64,000 bases of DNA from RUG100 sp034927505 (GTDB lineage Bacteria; Bacillota; Clostridia; Peptostreptococcales; Anaerovoracaceae), in contig JAYFPY010000002.1 in the NCBI GenBank assembly GCA_034927505.1, forward strand, positions 11,884 to 75,883, written 5' to 3'. Position 1 is the first letter of the stretch. Every line of letters begins with the position of its first letter. Shown in pieces: positions 51,225 to 59,286 of this stretch. A program made the position numbers and the translations under genes. Under the pieces are notes generated by a model. The model saw only the letters and a list, made by a program, of their open reading frames with translations. It did no database searches and was not told the DNA's origin.

Positions 51225-52270
51225 ACTTTTTTACTCCTGAATTTGTATTTCTTGCCCACCAAGAAAGGCAAAGCTATATTTATTATCATGCTGCACGGGA
51301 TCAGTATGAGTATTACTGCTATCCCCAGCAGTATAGGATGGTTCTCAACAACACCGGGCCCCATTATATTAGCGATCAGGTCCTTTAAAGGACACTGGGC
51401 CGCCATGTAGAATATGGTGTTCTGCCCTATAAATTTAAATATCCAAAGAGGTTTCATCTTGACGGCTATGAAAATGATCCCGGCCGAGATGAGCACCATT
51501 GCAAGGATAAAATAAACGAATGAATGATATATATTGCCCGGCATGCTGCACTTGCCGTTGATCAGAGCGATGGCACCGCCGACTATGATACAGCCTATAG
51601 CTAAAAACCACCTTAAAACAATGTTCGGGCAGAAATTGCGTATGCCTTCGGTTATCTTGTCTATATTATCCAGCAGCACATATCCGATGCATATCATGCA
51701 TGCTGCCAGAGGGACTGCATTCAGATCCCATGGCTTTGACATCTGACCTGTCAGCGAGTCGAAAAAAGATATGGTCCCGCAGAATATGCCCATGATCAGG
51801 ATAGTTTTGCAGTCGCCCTTTGCGAATTTTTCTATTAGGAAAAACAGCATCAGCGAAAGGAACAGTGTCGGCAGGAACCATGTGGCTGCCGTCGGCACTA
51901 TAAACCTGTCCTGGTTCGAATACAGGACCCCTATTATCAGTTCTTTGAAACTGAAACTGCCGCCGGAAAGGACGTGATGGTTCAGCCAGTACACCGGTAT
52001 GAACACGATGTTCAGCAGCAGATACGGGATCAGCAGCTGTTTGAACCTGAGCCATGCAAAATTCCTGAATCTCTCCTGATCCAGGCTGTGTTTGTTCCTG
52101 TGTATCCGGGCAGTCAGCCCCGATACCATAAAAAACAAAGGCATGTGAAAAGCGTAACAGAACACCACATAAGGCAGCTGTTTGTCATATGTCATATGAC
52201 CCAGTACGACAAACACCATCACAATGCCCTTTAATTGATCTACCCATTCCAATCGTTTAGTTTCAGTCAT
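51221..52270 (-). CDS. Membrane acyltransferase family 3 protein
   Basis: 349 residues with about ten membrane spans and the Acyltransferase_3 N-terminal motif VDQLKGIVMVFVVLGHM including the active His. Homologues O-acetylate or O-succinylate polysaccharides or modify wall polymers. It starts eight bases inside the cytidylyltransferase gene and overlaps the following CGPTase, so it belongs to the polymer operon. The acyl donor and site are unknown. Confidence 0.85.
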   Translation of the reverse strand: MTETKRLEWVDQLKGIVMVFVVLGHMTYDKQLPYVVFCYAFHMPLFFMVSGLTARIHRNKHSLDQERFRNFAWLRFKQLLIPYLLLNIVFIPVYWLNHHVLSGGSFSFKELIIGVLYSNQDRFIVPTAATWFLPTLFLSLMLFFLIEKFAKGDCKTILIMGIFCGTISFFDSLTGQMSKPWDLNAVPLAACMICIGYVLLDNIDKITEGIRNFCPNIVLRWFLAIGCIIVGGAIALINGKCSMPGNIYHSFVYFILAMVLISAGIIFIAVKMKPLWIFKFIGQNTIFYMAAQCPLKDLIANIMGPGVVENHPILLGIAVILILIPCSMIINIALPFLVGKKYKFRSKKV

Positions 52271-52991
52271 CTATCTCCTTAAAACCCTCAAAGAAATATG
52301 CATCCGCTGTTTTCTTGAAAGCCTCCATATCGTTCTTGTATGTGATCTTCAGATTTATCGTATTGGCCTGCACGACTTCCATCTGTATGCCGTGGGCCAG
52401 CGCAATAGCGCCTGCCGATGTCATTGATTCCAGTTCCTTCTCATCGGCCTTGTCGTATATAGGAAAAAGATCTCCGAATTTAAAAGCTTCGGGGCTGGCT
52501 CCCGATACGACTTCTTTTCTGGGCAGGACCTGTTTGATTATATGGGTCTCTTCATCCATCTGATACACAGTATCATACTGGAACCCGCCCAAAGTAGCTC
52601 CTCCGTATTTCTTGACGCCTTCTATTACGCCCAGAGTGCCTTCGCCGTCCACATAAGGGTGGGTGGCGTCATGGAGCAGCATTATGTCCTCCGGAGCCGC
52701 AGTCTTTCCGGCAGCAGTCAGACCGTTCTTCACAGATCCCGATCTGGTCGCACCGCCGGGAGCGATCTCCTCCAGTTTTTTTATCTTCAGTTTTTCAGCC
52801 CATTCTTCGACGAACCCGAACCAGTCTCTGTGACTGACCACGATGATCCTGTCGATGAACGGCAGCTGATCATATTTTTTCAATATATACGCAAAAATAG
52901 GTATATCATTGACTTCAATGTACTGTTTCGGAATATCGGCGCCCAGTCTGGTGCCGCTGCCTCCCATCATCAATAGCAAGTAGTTTTTCAT
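52263..52991 (-). CDS. IspD/TarI-like cytidylyltransferase
   Basis: 242 residues of the IspD/TarI sugar-phosphate cytidylyltransferase family: GGSGTRLGADIPKQY (about 10-24) binds CTP, and HDATHP (107-112) has the catalytic Asp108, but the Arg of the usual HDAxRP is His111. PRKEVVSGASPEAF replaces the usual TPQ with SPE. These changes argue for a different polyol phosphate than MEP or ribitol-5-P. ATG 52991 has GAGGAGAAAAC upstream; an ATG 15 bases earlier contains that site. It precedes the acyltransferase, CGPTase, gatZ and gatD, so it probably activates a hexitol phosphate. Confidence 0.82.
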   Translation of the reverse strand: MKNYLLLMMGGSGTRLGADIPKQYIEVNDIPIFAYILKKYDQLPFIDRIIVVSHRDWFGFVEEWAEKLKIKKLEEIAPGGATRSGSVKNGLTAAGKTAAPEDIMLLHDATHPYVDGEGTLGVIEGVKKYGGATLGGFQYDTVYQMDEETHIIKQVLPRKEVVSGASPEAFKFGDLFPIYDKADEKELESMTSAGAIALAHGIQMEVVQANTINLKITYKNDMEAFKKTADAYFFEGFKEIDD

Positions 52992-53054
52992 CCGTTTTCT
53001 CCTCATACATTAATATTATACTTCCCTATGGGCATTATTTCCAGTTATTTTTGG

Positions 53055-54764
53055 TCAGCCCTTCTTGCCGTTTCTCCTGTCGATCTCGGCTTTCCACAGC
53101 TCTTCCCATCTCTTCCTGGCCTTTCGCTGCAGGCATCCCTTTACAATGTCATCAGACGACATCCATGTCATCATGAATGTTCCGCCCATCTTCTTCCTGT
53201 TCAGTGACGAGAACATTGCTTCTATGTCTTTTGCCGGGTCAGCGGTAAGAGGCACATCTCCTTTTTTCAGCCGTTCTGTACGGAATATCTTGTTAGAAAA
53301 CATCCAGTCAAGACCATTGAACTCAGATATGGCGTTTTTCTTCTGGAACTGGCTGAACATGGCCACATTCATCGGGGCCAGTTCTTCAAACCTGCCGTCG
53401 CCGATCTTTTTCATTCCCACGGAAAGGAAGTGTATCCCCGGAGATCTTTCCATCTCCTCGTACATCCGATAAAGGGTCTCCTTGCCGTAGCACGCCGCCT
53501 GATCTATAAAGCAGACATATTTGCCGCCGCATCTTTCCAGAACAGCTTTTTTGAAATCTCCCGGATCTCCCCGGTGTTCTATGAATTCAAGGTTCTCCCT
53601 CTTTCTGATCTCCACATCCACATATTCCTTCAGATTGCCGTCCACCAGCACCCGGAAAGCCGGCAGCCTCTGGTCGTAAATACTGCCCAGTACAGCATCC
53701 ACATGCCGGGGCTCGACTAAAGAACTGACCCCAACAGTCACCAGCGGTCGTTCCTTCAGCATATCAGCGGTCATGAGACCATCCTCCAGCCGAAGATCCT
53801 TATGGTTCCTGACGACTTTTGCCCATTCCGACGGGAACATATTCTTTTTGCAGTTTTCTATCCTGTCTGCCAGATCCGCTCTCACATTTCCCGGCACCTT
53901 CCAGATATACCTGTAAAACTCGCCCAGGAGATTCACCTCCAGGTACCGTTTATAGAAATTCGATCTGTATGAGAGACACTTGGACACAGTCTCCGCCGCC
54001 TCGCTCCGCTCAAGAGCAAAAGGCGTAGTTTCAAAAGCTTTCTGCACTCTGGCATGGACGATCTGTGCTATCTTGTCCAGAGCCTCTGTCATCTGGCTGT
54101 AATACTCGAAAGAAATATTCTGGCTGGCCGAATGATCTTCTATAAATCCGTGTTTTATATATTTGTAAACAACGCTGTCGCATCCTGTGATCTTGCCGCA
54201 GGCTCCGATATATGTCTGTGTGAAGATCCCGTCCTCAGCTCTCTTCAAAGCCGCAAATCTAAAGTCCCGGCCTTCTATCAGTCCCCTGCGAAACAGTTTA
54301 TTGCATGGAGAGAAAGACCACAAGAGATCCGAGTCGAATTTTATGATATCTTCACATTTAGACAAACGTCCGGTGCTGCGGATGATCTGCTTTGCCGTCA
54401 TATTCTGCTGTTCCATTGCACCGATCACCAGGTCTGCATTTTTCTCTTCTGCAGCTGACACCATATCTCGAAGAGAATCTTTTGGGATCCTGTCATCGGC
54501 GTCATAGAAAGCCACATATTCTCCCGATGCGTTATCCAGACCTTTGTTTCGGGCCGCTGATACTCCCGCATTATCCTGCCGGAAGTATCTGAAACGTTCG
54601 TCGGCATCACAGAACCCCTTGATGATCTCGCCCGTACCGTCTGTCGATCCGTCATCTATTACCAGCCCTTCAAAATCTTCAAATGTCTGATCCTTTACAT
54701 CAGTCAGCATATCTCCTATATACTTTTCAGCATTATATGCAGGTATGATAATCGATACTCTCAC
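53055..54764 (-). CDS. GT2 glycosyltransferase with a second degenerate domain
   Basis: 569 residues. The first 230 residues form a GT-A family 2 transferase (VSIIIPAYNAEKYIGDM, DDGSTDGT, DADDRI). A second block (about 345-560) repeats the order of a GT-A core (LVTVGVSSLVEPRH, RGDPGDF) without clear metal motif, so it may be a degenerate second transferase or acceptor domain. A GTG at 54764 is chosen: AGGAGAGAGG stands before it, whereas the longer start lacks a site. It likely adds a sugar to the wall polymer or builds its linkage unit. Confidence 0.78.
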   Translation of the reverse strand: MRVSIIIPAYNAEKYIGDMLTDVKDQTFEDFEGLVIDDGSTDGTGEIIKGFCDADERFRYFRQDNAGVSAARNKGLDNASGEYVAFYDADDRIPKDSLRDMVSAAEEKNADLVIGAMEQQNMTAKQIIRSTGRLSKCEDIIKFDSDLLWSFSPCNKLFRRGLIEGRDFRFAALKRAEDGIFTQTYIGACGKITGCDSVVYKYIKHGFIEDHSASQNISFEYYSQMTEALDKIAQIVHARVQKAFETTPFALERSEAAETVSKCLSYRSNFYKRYLEVNLLGEFYRYIWKVPGNVRADLADRIENCKKNMFPSEWAKVVRNHKDLRLEDGLMTADMLKERPLVTVGVSSLVEPRHVDAVLGSIYDQRLPAFRVLVDGNLKEYVDVEIRKRENLEFIEHRGDPGDFKKAVLERCGGKYVCFIDQAACYGKETLYRMYEEMERSPGIHFLSVGMKKIGDGRFEELAPMNVAMFSQFQKKNAISEFNGLDWMFSNKIFRTERLKKGDVPLTADPAKDIEAMFSSLNRKKMGGTFMMTWMSSDDIVKGCLQRKARKRWEELWKAEIDRRNGKKG

Positions 54765-54787
54765 GTTTCCTCTCTCCTTTTTATCCT

Positions 54788-56149
54788 TTACTTGAACCAC
54801 TTTTTAAAAAACTCAAAATCATTTTTCCAATTGATCCCTATGCGCGGGATCTCATAGTCAGTGTCGCTGCGTTTTGCATAGTCTCTGGCCCCATACTGAA
54901 AAGCCAGTTTGAACCCTGAATCTCTTACCGCTCTGACATAGTCGGCATTATGATGTCCGTATGGATAAGCCAGGTATTCCCGGCCTTTTGCCCGTGACTT
55001 GACGCAGTCTGCCAGCATTTCGTCATATGTCATATGATACACTATCCCGCGGCCGTCTGCAGCCGGTCTGTGCATATCGAAGGAATGGCTCTGGAATTCC
55101 AGCTGAGGATAGTCTCTCTGTATTTCTGCTATTTCATCACAGCTGATAAAACTGTCTCCATCTTTATGTGTTTCAGGCAGCACGCCGTCCATGACAAACG
55201 ATGTCGCTTTGGATCCGTATTTTTTCAGTATTGGATATATGTTCGAATACACCGAATCATATCCGTCATCAAATGTGATCAGTACAGAATCTGCAGGCAG
55301 CTGTATTTCGCCTTTATACCACCTGTAAAACTCGTCCATGGACAGTGTCCTGTATCCGTTGTCATGAAGGAATCTCATCTGCTGATCGAACCGGTCTACA
55401 GTAATGGTCCACTTGTTGTCTTTATACTTTGTGGCCTTCTCTGCTTCCGAAACGACGTTGTGATAAGCCAGAACAGGGATCTGTTTTGCTTTTCTGCCGC
55501 CTGTGACTCTTATCTTCGCCTTTGCGCTCTTTCCGTTTTCCGTTTCAACGTATATATTCACTTTGCCGGCTCTTTTGGCAGTCACTCTTCCCTTTTTGTC
55601 CACTGTCGCTGTTCTTTCGTTTGAGGACCGCCATATGCATCTGCTGTTCTTTATTTTTTTCTTTTTCTCTCCGGTCAGTTTCACTTTGAGTTTTTTGCTT
55701 GTTCCCGCCTTCATTTTTCTGCTGCCGGATTTTATTTTGATGGATTTTACGTTGACCTTTCCGCTGTGTTTCCACGACGTTCCGGTGATCCTGCCCGACA
55801 GTCTGCTGAAGACTGTTTTACTGCCGACTTTCTTGAACGATCTGATCTTGTATGAATACTGTCTGTTCTTTTTTGTCTTTCTGTCGGTCCAGCCGTTCGC
55901 AGCCCTGCTGCGGATCGTTTTGATCTTCCTGTATTTTCCTTTGCTGTACTTGTATATCTGATAGCCGGATACGGCTGCTTTTTTCCAATTCAGTTTCAGC
56001 GCAGAATGACCGCTGCATGATACTGTGAAACCGCTCGGCGGATCTATTGCCATGCTGTTTGTCCCGCCGAATACATCCGCTGCCGGTATGCAAAAAACTG
56101 CAGTAAAAATGCACGCTAATATAACTACAGTCACACGTTTCCTGATCAT
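54788..56149 (-). CDS. Secreted polysaccharide deacetylase with FN3 and BIG2-type domains
   Basis: 453 residues. A signal peptide or anchor is followed by a fibronectin-III-like module (about 35-125), an Ig-like BIG2 module (about 130-215) and a NodB deacetylase domain (about 225-453). NodB motifs: TFDDGYDS (292-299) with the metal/catalytic Asp pair, SHSFDMHR with His ligands and AYPYGHH. It removes acetyl groups from a polysaccharide, perhaps the wall polymer or peptidoglycan. ATG 56149 has AGAGG before it; its gene overlaps the O-antigen-ligase-like gene's end. Product is expected on the outer surface. Confidence 0.82.
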   Translation of the reverse strand: MIRKRVTVVILACIFTAVFCIPAADVFGGTNSMAIDPPSGFTVSCSGHSALKLNWKKAAVSGYQIYKYSKGKYRKIKTIRSRAANGWTDRKTKKNRQYSYKIRSFKKVGSKTVFSRLSGRITGTSWKHSGKVNVKSIKIKSGSRKMKAGTSKKLKVKLTGEKKKKIKNSRCIWRSSNERTATVDKKGRVTAKRAGKVNIYVETENGKSAKAKIRVTGGRKAKQIPVLAYHNVVSEAEKATKYKDNKWTITVDRFDQQMRFLHDNGYRTLSMDEFYRWYKGEIQLPADSVLITFDDGYDSVYSNIYPILKKYGSKATSFVMDGVLPETHKDGDSFISCDEIAEIQRDYPQLEFQSHSFDMHRPAADGRGIVYHMTYDEMLADCVKSRAKGREYLAYPYGHHNADYVRAVRDSGFKLAFQYGARDYAKRSDTDYEIPRIGINWKNDFEFFKKWFK

Positions 56150-56162
56150 TTTTTTCCTCTCT

Positions 56163-57500
56163 TCATCTGATATTTCTTGCATTTTTCACATTCCCCGCCG
56201 CCACCGGCATCAAACTGATGAACAGGATGAATGCCAAGTGAGTCGTCGCAGGAAACATGAGTATTTCCAGCATAGCCTCAACAAAATACCCGGATATAGC
56301 CATTACAACAAACATGAACGAAAGGTCTTTCCCCCGCCTTCCAAATACGCCCTTGATGACAAATCCCAGACTTATCAAAAGCCATATCAGATATCCCAGC
56401 CCTGCGAATATGCCGGATGAATATGAAATATCGATATAGTTGTTGTGGGCCCATCTTGTCTGAGGCACCTTTGAATCTATCCCCTTTCCCGGTTTTTCTT
56501 TTCCGAAAAAAGTGAATTCCTTTGCATACATTTTCCAGATTTCTATGCGACCGCTGGAAAATGTATTAAGATCCTTATTGTAGTTATTGAAACGGTCTCC
56601 AGCTGTATCTATTCCCTGCTGCACTTCTGTGGCCGCATATGTATTGAGGTCCAGTTTGCCCATTGCTGTGATGCCGCTGTAGACAGCCGCTGTGGTGACA
56701 GATAATACAACAAGTGTCATGACTACTCTGGTCACAGCCTTTTTCCAGTTTATATCAGTATAGTTCTTCAAATAGTATATCACGCCGACCAGCAGTTCCA
56801 TGGCTATTGCCAGTTCGGCGGTCCTTGACTGAGACAAAATAGTAAGGCCTACGGAGATCCCGGCCGATATCATAAAGAATATCCGTCCGCCTTTTCCTGT
56901 CAATGACATATACAATGCCGCTGCGAAGAAACCAACGCAGATCAGTCCCACTCCGTTTGGATTTGAAGCTATCCCGACAAAACGAACATTTAAACTGTCG
57001 TTTATAAAAGGTATGCAGAACAGATTTGCAAAGAAAAATACATACGACATTATAACGGCGCATATGGATACTATCTCAAAAATATAGTCATAGTCCTGCC
57101 GGTTCTGCCATATTAGATAGAAAGCCGGACACCCGAACAGGCACACCACGCTCCACATGAAATAGTGATGATTGACAGGATGCATGAATGATGTTAGGAA
57201 AATCATTCCAAAACAGATGATCCAGGCCGTCCAGAACGCCGTGTTCACCTGAACGGGCGCGACCTTCCGGTCTATGCTCATCAGCAGGATCACCAGCATC
57301 AGCAGACAGCTCAAATTCGTCAATGTGCTCTTGCTGACTGATATGCCGAAAAAATCATAACAGGAATTGAAAACACAGATTCCGGTAATCAAAAAGCAGG
57401 ATACGAACATAATGTTGTACCTGGCCCCTTCACTGATCCTGCTCGTCACGTTGCTGATCAGATTTATGATTATGGCGTAACCCTTCTGTATGACTTCCAT
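56163..57500 (-). CDS. Wzy/WaaL-type polymerase or ligase, polytopic membrane protein
   Basis: 445 residues, about eleven membrane spans and one larger extracytoplasmic loop (about 275-350) with RWAHNNYID, the His-rich ligase/polymerase loop of O-antigen ligase families. Such proteins polymerise or transfer lipid-linked oligosaccharides. It is the first gene of the minus-strand polymer operon and sits behind an extended -10 promoter. GGGAGG lies 13 bases before the ATG. Whether it acts as polymerase or ligase cannot be told. Confidence 0.78.
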   Translation of the reverse strand: MEVIQKGYAIIINLISNVTSRISEGARYNIMFVSCFLITGICVFNSCYDFFGISVSKSTLTNLSCLLMLVILLMSIDRKVAPVQVNTAFWTAWIICFGMIFLTSFMHPVNHHYFMWSVVCLFGCPAFYLIWQNRQDYDYIFEIVSICAVIMSYVFFFANLFCIPFINDSLNVRFVGIASNPNGVGLICVGFFAAALYMSLTGKGGRIFFMISAGISVGLTILSQSRTAELAIAMELLVGVIYYLKNYTDINWKKAVTRVVMTLVVLSVTTAAVYSGITAMGKLDLNTYAATEVQQGIDTAGDRFNNYNKDLNTFSSGRIEIWKMYAKEFTFFGKEKPGKGIDSKVPQTRWAHNNYIDISYSSGIFAGLGYLIWLLISLGFVIKGVFGRRGKDLSFMFVVMAISGYFVEAMLEILMFPATTHLAFILFISLMPVAAGNVKNARNIR

Positions 57501-57535
57501 GCTGTAGATATGTCCTCCCTCTTCAGTACCGTCTA

Positions 57536-57566
57536 ATTATACCATACTTCGCAGCGTTTGTTGCAA
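57536..57566 (-). promoter_or_regulatory. Promoter of the minus-strand polymer operon
   Basis: On the minus strand TATAAT (57536-57541) preceded by TGG makes an extended -10; TTGCAA (57561-57566) stands 19 bp upstream as -35. Confidence 0.6.
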
Positions 57567-57653
57567 CATCTTTCATCAAGATCATAGTTCTAACATTCCC
57601 TGATAGTATTCGCAACTTTTTCCCCATTCAAGAAAAAACTTCGCAAACAGTGT

Positions 57654-58634
57654 TCAGCTTATAACATTTATCCTGCAGTCTATCAGTTCTTTCATAGCCT
57701 TTTTCATTTCGCCGGATATATATGATCTGTCACAGATCTCCATATATGTTTTCTTCAGTGATACGACTTTTCCCAGGATCTTATCCGCGGCTTTCTTCGG
57801 CATAGAACATTTGTCGGCAAATTTAAAGAAATCTTCTTTTTTTATTCTTTTCTTTTTTCCGTTCAGTGTCAGCGCCAGTTCTTCGTCATCTTCAGGCATG
57901 ACAATGTTGACAGGAATCATGTCATAGGCTGCAGACAATGAAAATTCTCTGCCTCCCGGCGAGGCTTCGATCAAGGAGAAATTCTTTAAATGCATATCTG
58001 AATTACCGGTGACAAATGAGAAAACTATCCGCAAAAATAATTCCGATAATGACAGCCCCCTGTTGACATCATATTTTTTTATTATTCCCGCGCATTTTTC
58101 ATATGATCCTTTGTATTTATCCTGCGTAGGTCTCTCGCTCAACTGGCAGAAATCTTCCATCGCAAACATCTTAGTATTCTGATCCCTGCTGCCGTCTTCG
58201 ATCGTCCGGTCGATGCGCTTTGTGATATATGCGCAGCCTTCATCGTCCTGACCTATTCTTATCAGACCGTTGGGAACGGTCTTTATCCCTGTCGCCTCAG
58301 CCATATCCATACACATCTTTTCAGCTTCAGGCAAATACTCAAATTCTTTCGTCTGAGGTTTCAGTATATAACCTGTCGGATAATCGACTATCGTCAGCCT
58401 TGCTTTTTTTTCAGTCGACAAATGGAGCGACAGTTTCTTCTGCACTCCCGGCACTGTCAAACCTTTGCTGACGGCCGACATTGCCATTTTTTCCAGATCT
58501 TTGTTTGAAACACAAATATCAGGCATGACCTCTGTGCCGAAAAAATCTCTGATGCATTTGCTGTGCCATCCGGCGTTCTTTTCTTCATCTGAGGCCGATC
58601 CATCTATCGGCCTGCCGCAGTACAAACAATTCAT
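57654..58634 (-). CDS. hipT: HipT kinase toxin of a HipBST module
   Basis: 326 residues of the HipA-like Ser/Thr kinase fold. The N-terminus has an unusual zinc-ribbon-like CLYCG and WHSKC. The Gly-rich loop is GLTVPGVQKKLSL, so the positions of the autophosphorylated Ser-x-Ser of Escherichia coli HipT are Thr60 and Pro62. Catalytic TGNSDMHLKNFSL and AAYDMIP are present. The N-terminal subdomain of HipA is missing and encoded separately as hipS. The ATG overlaps the hipS stop (ATGA). Family targets include aminoacyl-tRNA synthetases. Confidence 0.88.
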   Translation of the reverse strand: MNCLYCGRPIDGSASDEEKNAGWHSKCIRDFFGTEVMPDICVSNKDLEKMAMSAVSKGLTVPGVQKKLSLHLSTEKKARLTIVDYPTGYILKPQTKEFEYLPEAEKMCMDMAEATGIKTVPNGLIRIGQDDEGCAYITKRIDRTIEDGSRDQNTKMFAMEDFCQLSERPTQDKYKGSYEKCAGIIKKYDVNRGLSLSELFLRIVFSFVTGNSDMHLKNFSLIEASPGGREFSLSAAYDMIPVNIVMPEDDEELALTLNGKKKRIKKEDFFKFADKCSMPKKAADKILGKVVSLKKTYMEICDRSYISGEMKKAMKELIDCRINVIS

Positions 58635-58966
58635 CTCTGCACCTCGTTTCTGATGCTGACATCTCCTATGCAGTCTCGGCATGCAGAAAGAAGCAGACCA
58701 AATCTGTCATTTCTGTCTATCTTCCAGTTACGGCTGACTGCCTCCAGCAGCCATCCTTCAGGGATCAGACCGTCAAAAAAAGGAAACAGCACAGTTGAAC
58801 TGTACGGGCCGGTTTCTATCGGAAGTGTCAGACTTGCTGCCGGCGCATCCGGCAGTTTCAAATAATCTTCGGTATATTCAAAATCATATCCGGAGTCAGT
58901 TTCTTTCAGGATCCCGGCAAATACATTTTGAATATATACATATGCTGTTCTATACCTGTCTGCCAT
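58631..58966 (-). CDS. hipS: HipS-like small protein (HipA N-terminal subdomain), probable antitoxin
   Basis: 111 residues equal to the N-terminal subdomain of HipA: RTAYVYIQNVFAGIL, SLTLPI and LFPFFDGLIPEGWLLEAV with Trp72 in the conserved EGW block. In the Escherichia coli HipBST system HipS, not HipB, neutralises HipT. It starts on the last base of the hipB stop (TAATG) and overlaps hipT, so three products are coupled. Assigned by position and domain. Confidence 0.85.
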   Translation of the reverse strand: MADRYRTAYVYIQNVFAGILKETDSGYDFEYTEDYLKLPDAPAASLTLPIETGPYSSTVLFPFFDGLIPEGWLLEAVSRNWKIDRNDRFGLLLSACRDCIGDVSIRNEVQR

Positions 58967-59175
58967 TATTGATCGTCTCCTTTGATCCTTCCCGGAACTG
59001 CCGCCATGCCAAACATGCCCAGCGCCTGGTTCACTTTGTCCATACGGACCGTTTCTTTCCCCTGTTCCAGTTCCCGTACAAAACGCAGTCCCAGACCTGA
59101 CCTCATGGCAAACTCCTCCTGAGTCAGCCCGGCTTTTTTTCTTTGTTGTTTTATATATCTTCCTATTGTATTCAT
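58966..59175 (-). CDS. hipB: HipB-like XRE-family DNA-binding protein
   Basis: 69 residues with an XRE helix-turn-helix (KQQRKKAGLTQEEFAMRSGL and RFVRELEQGK). It represses the module through operators upstream. The -10 TAATGT at 59182-59187 puts transcription start close to the ATG itself, so the mRNA may be leaderless; no well-placed ribosome-binding site is seen (GGTGAT ends two bases before ATG). Confidence 0.85.
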   Translation of the reverse strand: MNTIGRYIKQQRKKAGLTQEEFAMRSGLGLRFVRELEQGKETVRMDKVNQALGMFGMAAVPGRIKGDDQ

Positions 59176-59181
59176 ATCACC

Positions 59182-59210
59182 ACATTACACCCTTTAGGGT
59201 ATAATGTCAA
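59182..59210 (-). promoter_or_regulatory. hipBST promoter overlapping operator O1
   Basis: TTGACA (59205-59210), 17 bp, TAATGT (59182-59187) on the minus strand. A 24-bp imperfect palindrome CATTACACCCTTTAGGGTATAATG (59183-59206; ten of twelve pairs) fills the spacer and covers both hexamers in part, ideal for HipB repression. Confidence 0.8.
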
Positions 59211-59222
59211 TAAAAAACGCGC

Positions 59223-59284
59223 TTTTATACCCTATCGGTGGTAATAGCACGTTTTTGTTCTGTTTTATACCCTATCGGTTATAA
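59223..59284. repeat. Two further HipB-type operators with 40-bp phasing
   Basis: TTTTATACCCTATCGGT is found at 59223-59239 and again at 59263-59279, an exact 40-bp period. The right-hand one continues as an imperfect 20-bp palindrome (59265-59284). The centres of the three operators are 59194.5, 59234.5 and 59274.5. Confidence 0.75.
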
Positions 59285-59286
59285 AT

